From: Euphorbia lathyris
Lineage: Eukaryota; Streptophyta; Magnoliopsida; Malpighiales; Euphorbiaceae
Length of the DNA stretch: 64,000 nucleotides
Direction: 5' to 3'
Assembly (NCBI RefSeq): GCF_963576675.1
Contig: NC_088918.1
Span: 69,489,501 to 69,553,500 of the forward strand
A model generated the notes under the pieces. It worked only from the letters and a program-made list of their open reading frames with translations. It did no database searches and was not told the origin of the DNA. The translations under genes and the position numbers were made by a program. Shown in pieces: positions 46,860 through 58,326 of the stretch; the first letter of the stretch is position 1, and each line of letters begins with the position of its first letter.

Positions 46860-47115
46860 CTTTCATGTCATCCGGAAAATATCAATTCACATTTGGACAA
46901 ATGTATTGTGATCTCACCGAATAAATAAAATAATGAGACATCTTATATTACAAATGTCAAAATATGTGTTTCTAATAATTTCCCCACTGAAGCACCACTT
47001 ACCATATCAATTTATGGGGAAATTATTGGAAGTACCCGGTTCTCATCTCAAATGGAGGACTTTCTATACATATTTTGACACGTGTAACATGGACTCATAA
47101 TTATTATAAAAGGTC
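46860..47115. mobile_element. MITE pair A (two ends head to head)
   Basis: A left partial MITE in reverse orientation (contains caattcacatttggacaaat and ends at about 46980) is joined by a 37-bp linker (ccccactgaagcaccactta and following) to a second MITE start (gaaattattggaagtacccg) at about 47019. The same arrangement recurs at 48068-48367. Confidence 0.6.
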
Positions 47116-47675
47116 TCACTATTTTAAGAGGGAATTACAAAATGGACTCATAATTATTATAAAAGTGAAAAAATATAAAAAATATATGTAAAAACAGAAT
47201 AAGAAAAAAGAGAAAAAGAAAAAGAAAGAGTCAAAACAGATGTGGAAATATGAGCACTTTTTTAGTAAACACGACAAGTGATTTTAACGGTAAAATTGGG
47301 CATCCATTCGAATATACTTTGATTCGATTCCAAGACTGTTTGAAAGTTCAAGATCTTAGCTTTCAAATGACATCTTATAGACATCAAACAGACTCGTATT
47401 GAAGCTAGGATACTCTGTCAAATATTGCTGCTACCTAGAATTTCGAGAAAATTTCAGCAAACCCATCATATACAAGTTTCATGCCTTCAATCCCTATTAT
47501 TTGGCTTCAAGCACACCTATTATCTTCCCTTAACTTGTGGAAGGTAATGGACATGGTGGAGGAGAAAAACAAAGGTGGTTAAAGGTAGTTGGTTATCTAG
47601 AGAGCTATAAATAATAAAGCTAACTTTCTTCATTCCGATTTGGTAACCCCTCCAACCACTAACAATAAATTAACA

Positions 47676-48062
47676 TGTTGGGTAAATTTCGCAAGTGCAC
47701 GGTTTCGCTTGTAATAATAAAAGATATCGATCTCATGGAGAACGTTTTTTTTATTAAAATTACTGTTCTGATTAAATTCATTTTCTTGAGGTTTATAAAA
47801 AATCGTTAATCGTTTAAATGGTTTCTAATTCTAATTATGATTATAATTACAAATACAATTTATAGAGATTAAATTTAGATTACGACTTATTCCAATGTTA
47901 ATTTATACTAAGCAAAAACACAATTTTAAACTTTGGTTTATTTAAAGTAGATGTAATAAATTACCAATTGATTCAATTTAAAGGAATTGAACTGTTATCA
48001 TTTTTTACTTTCGGTCTAAGACTGAAAACCTTAATCAAATTCGGAATTTAAACCCGATTATT
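47676..48062 (-). repeat. LTR 3'-end fragment related to the solo LTR at 56847
   Basis: The minus-strand end reads gatcgatatcttttattatt, acaagcgaaaccgtgcactt, gcgaaatttacccaaca, closely matching the last 70 bp of the solo LTR at 56847-58326. Upstream similarity is weak and the 5' end is not seen. Confidence 0.6.
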
Positions 48063-48067
48063 CGAAT

Positions 48068-48367
48068 TATCGCAATGACCAAATGTCATCCGTGTATAGA
48101 ATGTCATTCGTTTGATATGGATAACCTGATGCTTCCAATAATTTCACCACTGAAGCACCACTTACTACGTCAATTTATAGGGAAATTATTGGAAGTACCC
48201 GGTTCTCATGTCAAATGGAGAACCTTCTATACATATTCTAACACATGTAAGATGGATCCATAATTATTATAAGAGGTCTCACTATTTTAATTATTAAGTG
48301 TGGTCACAATACACATGTCCAAATATGAATTGGAGATTCTCGAACTGACATGAAAGACCGGGTATTT
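48068..48367. mobile_element. MITE pair B, right member complete
   Basis: A MITE end (ataacctgatgcttccaata) is followed by the same linker as pair A and by a complete 175-bp MITE at 48193-48367. That MITE has terminal inverted repeats aagtacccggttctcatgtca and, read inward from the right, aatacccggtctttcatgtca. Confidence 0.6.
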
Positions 48368-48397
48368 AATATAAAAACTCCAGTTTATAAGTAGATT

Positions 48398-48900
48398 GCT
48401 AAATATCGTCCATTTTTTACTAGTTACCGCCCTAATTGAGACTTTTTTTTTTGCCATTTTCATAATTTTGATCCAAAACTGAAAATTCTCTCTTCAAAAT
48501 CACAAACCCGAACAACAATAATTGAAATTATGAAAATAATTGATGCATAACCACCCGAGAACCCCTGAAATGGATAAAAATATTAAAATTTATGTTTTTT
48601 TATCAAAAAATCATGAAATAATGCATGACAATTGAACAATTTTGCATTTTTTGTCATAAAAATTTACGATTTTGCATTTTTCGTCACAAAAAATTTGACG
48701 ATTTTGCTTAATTTTTTTGTGCCTAGGTGGATGCTTCACCCGCATGTCTAATGGTTAGGTGGATGCTCCATCCGCCTAGGCAAAAAAAAAAAAAAAATCT
48801 CCCAAAAATCCAAAATTTCAGTTTTGAATTTTTTTTTTATGAAAATGGTAAAATTGTCCAAATGAGAGCGGTGATAAGTAATTTGAGGACGGTAAATAGA
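48398..48900. mobile_element. Foldback-type element with about 90-bp inverted arms
   Basis: The left arm (48398-48490: gctaaatatcgtcc, ttaccgccctaattgagac, gccattttcataatttt) is the imperfect reverse complement of the right arm (48815-48900). A second, inner inverted repeat lies at 48720-48783 (tgcctaggtggatg / catccgcctaggca). No coding DNA and no clear target duplication. Confidence 0.6.
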
Positions 48901-49555
48901 AATACCCATTTATAACCATGTCATCTTTATCCTATTTTGTTCATCAATTTTCATTAATTAAAATTCATATATCATTTGATAGATAAGAAAAGTGGAAATA
49001 CAACCAAAGAATAAGAAATAAAACCTACACAAATACAAACTATGTCTAATACAAAATCCATATAAGTACATGTAATTCAATCTTCATCGTTTAAATTCTT
49101 CTGAATCTTCGGATCTGAATCTTTTTCTTTGCAACCACGTGGATGTAGTGATCTACGGATAAAATCTTACTAAATCAGAAAATAAACAACTGATGCAATT
49201 TAAGCGAATTTAAGCGGATTAAGAGATCCGATAAAATATATAAAATCTAACTAAAATAAATTTATTGAACAACGAGAAAAAACAAAAAAACAAAAAAAAA
49301 CATCTTTAGTTATAATTTTATAATTTTACTGTTTAAAATTTTCCATTTATAGAACTCGACGAACAAAATATTTGAAATATTCTTGCAAATATGACAACTA
49401 CCAAGTCAATAGGAATAAATCAAATAGAACAATTGATGTATCAGTATCAATTCATTGAGCTATCAGATAAGGGTTAGAAAACAATTACTCTGAATCTAAC
49501 ATATTCCTTTTCCTAAAATTGTCTCACTATTAACGGGTGTCTCGATGTCGATGAG

Positions 49556-49990
49556 TGTTATTATGTCTCGTTTGTCTAAATGGATCCGGTTATGGAACAA
49601 GTTCAGGGAGAGGATGTGGTGGAACAAGTTCGATCTCCCTAGCGGAGTATGGTGGGGAGACTGTTAAAAAACAGAACTATCAGAATTCCGTTCATGAAAA
49701 AATACATTTGGAGATCTTTGGCGACCGTCTAAAGGGTCTATGTATCACGGAAGTGGGAGTTAATGAATTTCAGTTTGAGTTTTTTCACCGGTTGGAGAGA
49801 GATCGGGTGGTTCAAAGGCATGTGGACGTATGAACAACATTTGATGCTTATGGCAAAATTAAGCGTGGATACAAATCCTTTTTGGAAGTCCCACTAGAGA
49901 CAACGGACTTTTGGATTCAAGTTCATGATTTGTTTTGAGGTTTCATCTCAGCTAAGATCGCTTAAAATATTAGTGATTTTATTCAGAGGC
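49556..49990 (+). pseudogene. LINE ORF1 relic (DUF4283-like)
   Basis: The stretch 'GDRLKGLCITEVGVNEFQFEF', a stop, then 'YKSFLEVPLETTDFWIQVHDL' and another stop follow the DUF4283-type pattern of LINE ORF1 proteins (compare 22288-22785). Several stops and frame shifts; the upstream gly-rich part is in other frames. Similarity ends near 49990. Confidence 0.65.
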
Positions 49991-51445
49991 AGACACAACC
50001 CGGAGCCCGAGGAGGCCGAAGCCCCCCGGTCTCCGGCACCGTCCATGAAGAACAGTGGTTTCGTTTTCGGTAGCCCCTAAGAAAGTATATGGATATATTA
50101 AACAAGACGTAAACATTTAACAAAAGAATGAGTTAGTACGATTGGTATAAGGAGTGAATAGTTTCTACCTAACCAAAAGATCTTAATTTCAAAACACAAG
50201 TATTGCATTTTGCAACTATCTAATAATTGTTTCACATTATTATCTAATTTTATTATTTTCCCCATCATTTTATTACCTAATTTCTCATTTTATGGGTGAC
50301 AACGGATAGGATACCTGTAGGTAGTGGCAATCTCAAACCCTTACACGTTTATTTTTTAATATCCGTACTCGTCCCTTACCCTAACGTGTATATTTTTTCA
50401 TCCTGTACTCGTTCCATTTAATTTAAGAATCAATAAATAAAATAAAAAATATTACAAATTTAACAAAGTATAAGTTTAATAAATCATCCATCTAAAAATT
50501 GAATAAATTGAAACTTAGGAGTTCAAATATCACATCTTACATCTAAAAAACAATAATATTTTTCAATATGTGTTCACGAGTATCATGGCAGGTAACGGGT
50601 ACCGAGTATCATGGCCTAGTTGAAATAGAAAGGCAAGGTTTGAAGTAGAAAGAAACCTATGTGTTCACGGAGGTCCGATGAGCGATGAGTGAAGGTCCGA
50701 CGAGCGATGAGCGGATGTCCGACGAGCGGACGTCCGAAGAGCGATGAGCGACCAGGAGGCTTTGAGGTGGTGAGGAATTTGAATGGAAGATGTTGGCTAG
50801 GGTTTACGTATTGGAAGGGGGTCGTAGCAAATTCTCTTTTTTTTCGTTTAAGATGGATTGGTGGATTAATTGGCTGGGTTATTATAACCCAGTCCATATA
50901 ACTAAAATATTTTTTTTTTATAACCCATCCTACCCATGGAACCCTGTTATAAGTCATCTATGCATATTCCATGGATTGGATGGATGGAGAATGGATGGGT
51001 TATAATAACCCATCCATATTTGAACACCCCTAAGCCTGGGGATAGTGCTGAGTATCCATTGCCATCTCGACCCTTAGGGCTGCATATATCAAAATCGTTT
51101 TTGAAAATAAAAAATTTAGTTTCATAATAAATATAATACTAAACAACTTTAATTCTTGAAATTTTTCATTTGGAAATCCTTAACCGTCATTTTTATAGTG
51201 TTAAATTAAAATATCGTCTTTAGCAAAACGAAAACCTCATTACTCATTTGGATAAAAAAAAAACAAATAATTCCACCGTTAACAAAATATAAAAGCACAT
51301 AAGTTTTTTTTTTTAATCGTAAAAAATAAAGTAAGCATAAAATGTACCTAAATACATATTTTCATTAATGAAATTAAAAGGTACTGTAATTTCTAACTTT
51401 GAAGTTCATTGTAAAGTATTCCAACATGCAAATACGTGTTCAGAA
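49991..51445. other. Repeats and MITE-like DNA, no gene
   Basis: 50671-50752 is a minisatellite of ggtccgacgagcgatgagcg-like units. 50870-51015 contains palindromes (gggttattataaccca; ggatgggttataataaccca) typical of small DNA transposons. 50280-50610 resembles a degraded dispersed repeat. Nothing coding is supported. Confidence 0.45.
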
Positions 51446-51449
51446 AGTT

Positions 51450-53800
51450 GAACTGAATAAGATAATTACGGTTGACTCCAACATCCCAACCCTATATTAG
51501 AGGTGTAGAACCAGAAATAGACAATTAAAATCACTAACCAAACAAGAAACGATGTTATCAGGTGAATTCAGGGGAAACATTTCCACCCTAATGTAAAGTT
51601 TATGGTGCATTAATGTTCCTATGACCAGCCAGAACTTTTCCACCAATTATTCTTATTCCCATATCAATGGTAGAGTGGTTTGGAATGTTGTACTCGGCTA
51701 TAGTCCTCGTACCATCTGCCAGACATTTACCATCAAACATCAGCCCCTGCTGGTCTGGGAGTATGCCAATTATAGCATGGATTTTGGCCTTCAAAGTATC
51801 AATTGTGTCAATGCACTCAACTTCCAAGATGAAGCTCATGCCAACTAAAGGTTGCACGACAATCTGCATACCACTTCCCGGACTAAGAACAAGGTTGTCG
51901 CGAGTAGACGACTTCTGAATGTTATAGTTTGGAAGCATGCACTCATTTGCATAATGCCCTTCCTGGTTACAGTCTAAGCACTTCACCCGTGAAATGTTCA
52001 CTTTTTGTTTCTTCATCGACGATTTGTTCCCTTCATGTTTCTGCTTCGGCTTTTTAGGCGCTTGAGCCTGCTCTTTGTCATAGTCATCGAAACAACTACG
52101 CTTGTTGGCATTGTTGTTGGAACTAGTTTCAATGAAATGTGACTCAACATTGATCTTAATAGATGTGAGGCGATCCTCTTCTAACTCTAGATGGCGAGCC
52201 GCATCCTCAAAAGTCCTTATACTTTCGTTATGGATTAGGTGCATCTTCATATGGTCCCAACTGTTTCTTAAAGAACGAATAACAGCTTGGACCTTCTGCT
52301 CTTCGGTCATTTTCTGACCAGCATCACTAAGCTCATTGATCATCTTAGACATTTCTCTTAAATGCATCTTCATAGTATGCTCAGAATGCATCTTATAAGT
52401 ATCGAATTTGAGAGCCAGGGAACGAAGCTTTGTTAGAGACGTACCTCCATACTTGTGTTTCAATGCAATCCATAGATCCATCGCATTGTCATAAATGTGG
52501 AATTGCTTAGCAATAACATCATCCATCGCACTAAGAAGGATGATGCGAGCAGTGGAGTTCTTCTTCCTCCAAGCCACATACGCCTCTAGGTCCTTTTTAT
52601 GTTGGGATGTAGTACCTTCCTCGGGTGCATCCATAACCGAACTCAAAGAATCAAGAACCTTTTGCTCTCCTAACAAGTCCCGGATTTTCATACTCCATAC
52701 CTCATAGTTTACTCCATTCAACTTGAGATCTTTATTGAGTTCAGCAACAATCGATTTTGATGCTGAAGTCATTGATAATCCTAATGATCTACAATAGAAC
52801 ATAGTATTAGTTGCAGGTAATAAGAGCAGAAAACTAACTTGTAGAAATACATACAAATACATAACAATAACTCATTAAATCAAAACAGTAAGTAGCAAGT
52901 AAAACATAACTTCAAGTTGCTTCAGCAATCAAAATTCACTTCGTTTGATCAATGGAGGACTTGATTTATAGGACTACATAAGAAATACATATAATAGGAT
53001 TAATACATTGAATAGATCTTTGTACTTAGTTTAGATTATTCGATTCCCTCCTGAATTTTAGAGATGTCTTATTAGTATCGGAACTTACTCACAATGGTCT
53101 ACTATTTCCTTGAACTTGTTTAAAATAATATATGCTTCAACTTATCTAAATCATATGCCACATTGATTGACATCTCCAAAATTCAGAGGACCAATTAGGT
53201 ATCTCAACAAGAACAGAGATCCTAATGTATTACGCCTATATAATATCAATTTCAGATACATTGTCATTGCCAAGTAGCATAGCGGACCCCTAAGAAGCCT
53301 TAATGGATACTAATAAAATCTCAAATTCTCGTATACATAATTCACATAAAAAGGGGAACTCATTGAATAACAAATTAGGGATAAAATACAAATTTAGAAG
53401 AACGTATTTAGCCTCTACAACCTTTAAAGGACTGTGCAATTTCAAAGCATATTAGCTTCAAATTTCATTTCTAATACAATGCCAATAATTTAAACAAGAC
53501 GCAGCATAAATATAAACCTGACGGCAACTATGTGAATTCTAAGACAAATATCATTGAATAACAGAACATTTTTCAGTAATTTTAATTCCCAGAAAAAGAA
53601 GAAGAGAGATTCAGAGTATCTGACCAGTGGGCTCCGTTCTGGCCTCCTTTGAAGCTAAGCCGATATTCTTCTCCGATAAGCCGGAACAGCGAATCCGATC
53701 ACCTACAGTGGAGCAGCGACTCTGATGCAGCGGCGGAGGAGGGAGAAGTAATCGGGAATTAAATTGTGGTTGAGTCGTCTAGAGATCGACTGTAAGGAGA
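51450..53800 (-). repeat. Right copy of the duplicated Gag-ubiquitin locus
   Basis: Colinear with 24090-27200 over the 3' flank, coding region, upstream intron-like DNA and the block at 53600-53760. It lacks the 520-bp candidate intron found at 24264-24786. Direct orientation, about 27 kb apart. Confidence 0.85.
51600..52772 (-). CDS. Gag-zinc knuckle-ubiquitin-like fusion protein (intact)
   Basis: A 390-aa ORF from ATG 52772 ('MTSASKSIVAELNKDLKLNG'); the start lies 18 bp downstream of a candidate splice acceptor shared with the left copy. Residues about 15-225 form a copia-type Gag domain ('NGVNYEVWSMKIRDLLGEQ', 'DLWIALKHKYGGTSL', 'KMTEEQKVQAVIRSLRNSWD'). A Lys-rich linker and a CCHC knuckle CLDCNQEGHYANEC (about 267-280) follow. 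Residues 302-378 are ubiquitin-like: 'MQIVVQPLVG', 'LEVECIDTIDTLKAKI', 'DQQGLMFDGKCLADGT', 'YNIPNHST', ending in di-glycine plus 12 more residues. Positions matching ubiquitin K27, K29 and K48 are kept; K6, K11, K33 and K63 are not. I44 is Met and V70 is Gly, so the binding patch is altered. There is one extra residue at position 54. The 12-residue tail could be removed by a deubiquitinase or make the domain a fixed fusion. No protease, integrase or reverse transcriptase follows, and I see no LTRs. It may be a domesticated Gag gene. Confidence 0.85.
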   Translation of the reverse strand: MTSASKSIVAELNKDLKLNGVNYEVWSMKIRDLLGEQKVLDSLSSVMDAPEEGTTSQHKKDLEAYVAWRKKNSTARIILLSAMDDVIAKQFHIYDNAMDLWIALKHKYGGTSLTKLRSLALKFDTYKMHSEHTMKMHLREMSKMINELSDAGQKMTEEQKVQAVIRSLRNSWDHMKMHLIHNESIRTFEDAARHLELEEDRLTSIKINVESHFIETSSNNNANKRSCFDDYDKEQAQAPKKPKQKHEGNKSSMKKQKVNISRVKCLDCNQEGHYANECMLPNYNIQKSSTRDNLVLSPGSGMQIVVQPLVGMSFILEVECIDTIDTLKAKIHAIIGILPDQQGLMFDGKCLADGTRTIAEYNIPNHSTIDMGIRIIGGKVLAGHRNINAP

Positions 53801-53989
53801 AAGAAAAACAAGCAAATTAAGAGGAAGCGGGAATTACAAAATCGAGAAGAGGGAAAGTGAAAGAAGCATCTCCTTTTCAATACCCGTAGGGCTGTTTGTT
53901 AGAAGTTGTATAGGAGGTCTGATAAAAAGAACGAAATAAGTTAGTATTCTAATAAATAAGGATACTTACATAAGTTATTCCTCTCCTAA

Positions 53990-54969
53990 AGGTTTAAATG
54001 CGTCGTTGGTCACTGAACTTATATGGTTGTCTTAAAATGGTTACTCAATTTCAATTTATCTCAATAAAGTCACTCAACTTTGAGTTTTATCTTAATTAGT
54101 TCATTCCGTCGATTTTAATGGTTAAAACGCATCGAAATAATAACATGGATGCAATGTTGTAAAAGACGCTAGACACTAATCGGGCGGAGAGGACCCTTAC
54201 TGATTAATCGGCGATTAATTGGATTTGTATTTTTTATATTTATTTATTTTTTATTAAATAAAGTATTATATAAATACCATTAATATATGAATTATACTAT
54301 GTAAAAATAATAATATAAAATATTTAGGATAGAAAAACATACATATTTTAATATTATTTATATTAATGTCCATAAAAAAAAAATAACAAATAGATCAATA
54401 AAATAATATTTATAACAAAATGTGTCAAAATAAAATAAAATTAATATTCTTAAAAATAAATTTAATAGTTTAAGGTTTTCTTTTAAATTTTTTTTTAAAA
54501 TTAAAAAAGTTAGACATAAAATTTAAGGATCAATTTTTTCAAAAAAACCGCCTAGGACCGCCTAGACAGTCAAAAATCGGTCAACCGATTTATACCGCCC
54601 GATTAGTAAAAATCGGGATAGTGTTCTAAAAGTCCCCGCCTTGGCCGATTTTTAGAATACTGCATGGATGACACGTCAACATAAGTTAATTCAAATCTCT
54701 GACCGAAACGAAATATGACAGTCGCATGTCGAGTATTTTTATTTTAGTTTTTTTCCATAAAAATAATTGACACGTGATAGCCATGTGGCGCATATGTGGA
54801 TGTCATGTGTCATTTCGTTTAAAAATATGAGTTGTCTAATATTGACGTATCACTTATGATGATTTTTAATCATTAAAATCGTTATAGTGACTTAATTGAG
54901 ACAAATTGAAGTTGAGTGACCATTTTGAGATAATCATGTAAGTTCAGTGACCAATGGTGCATTTAACCC
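53990..54969. mobile_element. MULE-type MITE with long inverted repeats
   Basis: Arms of about 100 bp: the left one starts aggtttaaatgcgtcgttgg and runs through cactgaacttatatg; the right one, read inward, starts gggttaaatgcaccattggt and runs through cactgaacttacatg. Flanks ctctcctaa (53981-53989) and ctcttgtaa (54970-54978) look like a 9-bp target duplication with two changes. It is split by the hAT-type element at 54152-54662; without that it is about 460 bp. No transposase. Confidence 0.75.
54152..54662. mobile_element. Non-autonomous hAT-type element
   Basis: 511 bp with terminal inverted repeats CAATGTTGTAAAA and, from the right, CAGTATTCTAAAA. It is flanked by a perfect 8-bp duplication catggatg (54144-54151 and 54663-54670), the hAT signature. 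No transposase ORF. It is inserted in the MULE-type MITE. Confidence 0.85.
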
Positions 54970-55090
54970 CTCTTGTAAATCAGTAAAAACTTTTCACTCA
55001 TCTCAATATTCAGACGTCCCTTCCCCTTCTAGGTTTTATTCTTGTGCCGCCATTCCTCTTTTTCTGCACCTCCTTTTCTGCTGTCAATTA

Positions 55091-55672
55091 GAGCATCTCC
55101 AACAGCGGCTTAATTTGGCTCTTAAATTAAAATTTGAGGAGGGAGAGTTAAAAATCATCTCCAACAGCCTCTTAATGGCTCCTCAAATCACTAAAAGTCT
55201 CTTAATCCTCTCTATTAATAGAGAGCATCTCTCCACCTCTTAGTACCTCCTAACTTTATTTTTTTATTAATAATTTATTATTGAGGTATCTCTCTCCTCA
55301 CATTATTGGTACGGAAAATTTTAAGGTACTCCTGAAGTAATACTCCCTACCACTCAATCCATGACACGTGTATATGTATTTCTCTTTCCACTAATCATAC
55401 CCATGTAGAGAGATTAAAAAAACGATTTTGATTGGCCGGAAGTCTTATTCCCGGAGTACTCTAAAATTTTTCCTATTGGTATATAGTCTAATCCATAACA
55501 ATAAATAATAATTTTAATAATAAAATAATAAATAAGGAGTGGATATAGAGAGTATTGTTGGAGATGATATATCTTAATTACTCTTAAATCACTCTTAATT
55601 ACTCTTAAATCACTAAGAGTCAATTATTTATATTATTTTTAGAGAGTGACGTAAGAGTTTTTAGAGATGCTC
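55091..55672. mobile_element. Harbinger-type MITE
   Basis: Ends gagcatctccaacagc and, read from the right, gagcatctctaaaaact, flanked by tta on both sides (55088-55090 and 55673-55675), the usual PIF/Harbinger target. The interior repeats the ctccaacagc and cctcttaat motifs. It contains a nested element at 55313-55473. Related remnant at 23846-24090. Confidence 0.75.
55313..55473. mobile_element. 161-bp MITE nested in the Harbinger-type MITE
   Basis: Terminal inverted repeats ggaaaattttaaggtactcc and, from the right, ggaaaaattttagagtactcc. Flanked by tattggta at 55304-55311 and 55474-55481 (8 identical bases; 9 with one mismatch), so a hAT- or MULE-type target duplication. Confidence 0.8.
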
Positions 55673-56846
55673 TTAATGATTACATACATAAATATTTAAT
55701 TTTAGTGAAAAGATTGGCTTAACCATTATTGCTACTCAAATTGAAATATTTATTCCTCTTTCATTCAGTGAACATAATAAATTACAAATCATTTGAATTT
55801 CTTTTTGTATTACAAGTGATTTGAATTTTTTTTTCCCTGTTTGGCCTGTTTTGTAGAGTTATTCATTAAAAAACTATATTAATTAGATTTGCGCAGAAAT
55901 CTCTAATTCCTTCCATTGAGAAAAATCTCATTTGCTAGAATAACGAATTTGTCACTTTTAGGATTCAATTTGGATTGAACCTTGAATAGCTGCGTCCAGA
56001 ATTTGATTGACATGGTGGTGACTGGCGGAGAACGAACGGAACAGTTCCGGTGGTAAATACCGTAAAAAAGGACTTTTTTTTTTTATCAGTCCGTAAAAAA
56101 GGACTTATATGTGAGAAAAACCGCTATTTTTTATTTGGTAGGATGAAAAACCGCTATTTTTAATTCTATTTTAACTATCTGTTTTTAAAACAGATATGCT
56201 TATTTAATTAGTTATGGCACACCACATTATACGTGACATGATTTCTCTTGTTTGGGAGATAGGAGAGTGAGACAAGGAAAGGATAAGCCTCTTATCCCAC
56301 TAAAGTTATACCTAGAGGTAGAGATGCAAACGGGGAGGGGCGGAGTGGGGAATGCATTTCCCATCCCCATCCTTGACTAGTCGGGGATTCCCCGTCCCCA
56401 TCCCCGCGAGTTAGAAGGAGAAAAATTTGTACCCATCCCCGTCCCTACGGAGATTTTCATCCCCGTTTAAAAACACTTTTTCCTTATTCCACATCCCCGT
56501 TCCCGCAGGGAATCGCCATTTATATTTAAAACAAAAGTAGTATATGTTTCTTTTCTCTCTCTTATCAAATTCTAGGTTTTGTTCGAAAGAATGGCAGAGA
56601 TGCTACGGGCGCAAACGAGACTTAGTAGTTCGCAAACTATTCGAGCTCGGCTTGGTGAAAGCTCGATCAAATATCGGCTCGATAGGGCTCGACTCGAGTT
56701 CGGGATCGGCTCGAGTACTAACGAGCTGAGTCCGAGCTTCCTTAGGTTCGGTTCGAAAGCTCGCGAGCAAGCTAGATTATTAATTACTATATATATTTCA
56801 TTATATATATTTAATATATATTTCATTGGTTATTTTTAATTTTCAT
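55673..56846. other. Degraded repeats, no gene
   Basis: 56325-56520 is a C/G-run-rich block (ccccgtccccatccccgcga and similar). 56640-56780 is rich in gctcg/ctcga words, and similar words resume at 58640-58680 beyond the solo LTR, suggesting one older repeat split by it. Short duplications (ccgtaaaaaaggactt; gaaaaaccgctattttt) lie at 56067-56165. Confidence 0.45.
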
Positions 56847-58326
56847 TGTTAAGCCCAAAATATACCTAAAATATCATCTATATTTACATCAGTTTTACTA
56901 TGAATTTGTGTTGTTTATATCTATTTAGAGTACTTTTATGTCCGAATATGTTTCTTTCATGCAAGGTACCTAAATGTTTGGTAAAATCCAAATAGGAGCA
57001 AAAAAGGTCAAAAACGAAGGAAAAACCCTACGGAAAGAGTCAAAGACGAAGAAAATAAAAACGCACCGAAACGATGACGGAACAGAGTCGAGACCGGGAA
57101 AAAACACCCGTGTCGCGATCGAGATTCCCTATTCTCGGTCGCGACACGCGTCCTTCTGACATCTCTCTCCTTTGTTTTCGAAGACCAAAACCTACCCCCC
57201 CTAATCTCGGTAGAGATTTTCCATTCTCGGTAACTTCAAATTTTCTGTCAGCACAACATACACATGTTCGATTTCAAAGAAACGCGTCCGTTCGAGTGGA
57301 TAAAAACGTCTCTTCACAGCAGACACGTCCCCTAGACACGACTCTTCAACATCTATAAATAAAGAGTTCAGAGTTGTGAAATATAGAATTGAGAGTTAAG
57401 ATTTAGTACAGAATTTATGCAGAAATTCTGAGTCAAACGATTCAGAGTTAGAAGTTCGATTTTTTAAAAACGATATGATGTACACACATTGTTTACTCAT
57501 TAATTACAAACACAGTAGTATTTAGATTTAGATTAAGATCTCTTCAGACTAGTTTACATTTTGGTAGTAGAAGAACCATCTCTATTCCGAAGATTCAGCG
57601 AGAAGATTAAGTAGCGGATTCGACCCCGGAGCCTGACAAACTCTAACGAGGTTTGAGGAAAGGATTGACGACCCGGAACTCTCATGTCGTTTTGAATGCT
57701 TCCATGTTTTTTATTCTCTGTAAACTTGTATCAAATTCATACTTCATCTAATAAAGTTCATGCAATTCAATATATTTTTATATAGCACTTCTGTAAATGA
57801 TCCGAAGTGAATTCTGGTGTTTTCATTAAAACGTAGTTAAATTCAACATCTTTACAAGGAAACTTTGTTGAACACTTATGTTGAACACTTAGGCAAATTC
57901 ATTCTTTGAGAATTAATTTGGTTAAGGTAACAATCTAACCCGACCGTAGGAGGATTGTCTGCGGTTCAAAGCCTTTTAATTGAAGGAGTTTACGTTATTA
58001 CATTTTCTCAATTTGTACAAAGTTTAAAGTTGTTTTCTTTGCTTAATGCAAACGAACACAATAAATCTCTTGTTTTAAACACTAAACGTTTCTGTTTTGT
58101 AATTCATATTCAAAACAGAATTGATTTCTAACATTCTACATATTCTAATCTAATTCTTATTCAATCAATCTCAAACCAATTTCAAACAACGATTATCTAT
58201 TTTTATAAAACTTAATTCGTATTTAAACTACACATAAATAAATTTTTGTTGAAAAACGTTCCCTGTGGGATCGATATCTTTTTATTACTACAAGCGAAAC
58301 CGTGCACTTGCGGAAATCGCTCAACA
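56847..58326 (+). repeat. Solo LTR with perfect 5-bp target duplication
   Basis: 1,480 bp starting TGTTAAGCCCAAAATA and ending CGCTCAACA, so TG...CA with TGTT/AACA ends. The 5-mer ttcat is present at 56842-56846 and 58327-58331. A TATA box (tataaat, 57354-57360) gives plus orientation. No internal region remains. The last 70 bp resemble the fragment at 47676. Confidence 0.85.

Noticed and set aside
56572..56839. ORFs on both strands in the gctcg-rich block
   Set aside because: Open in several frames because of repeated gctcga words; no protein similarity recognised.
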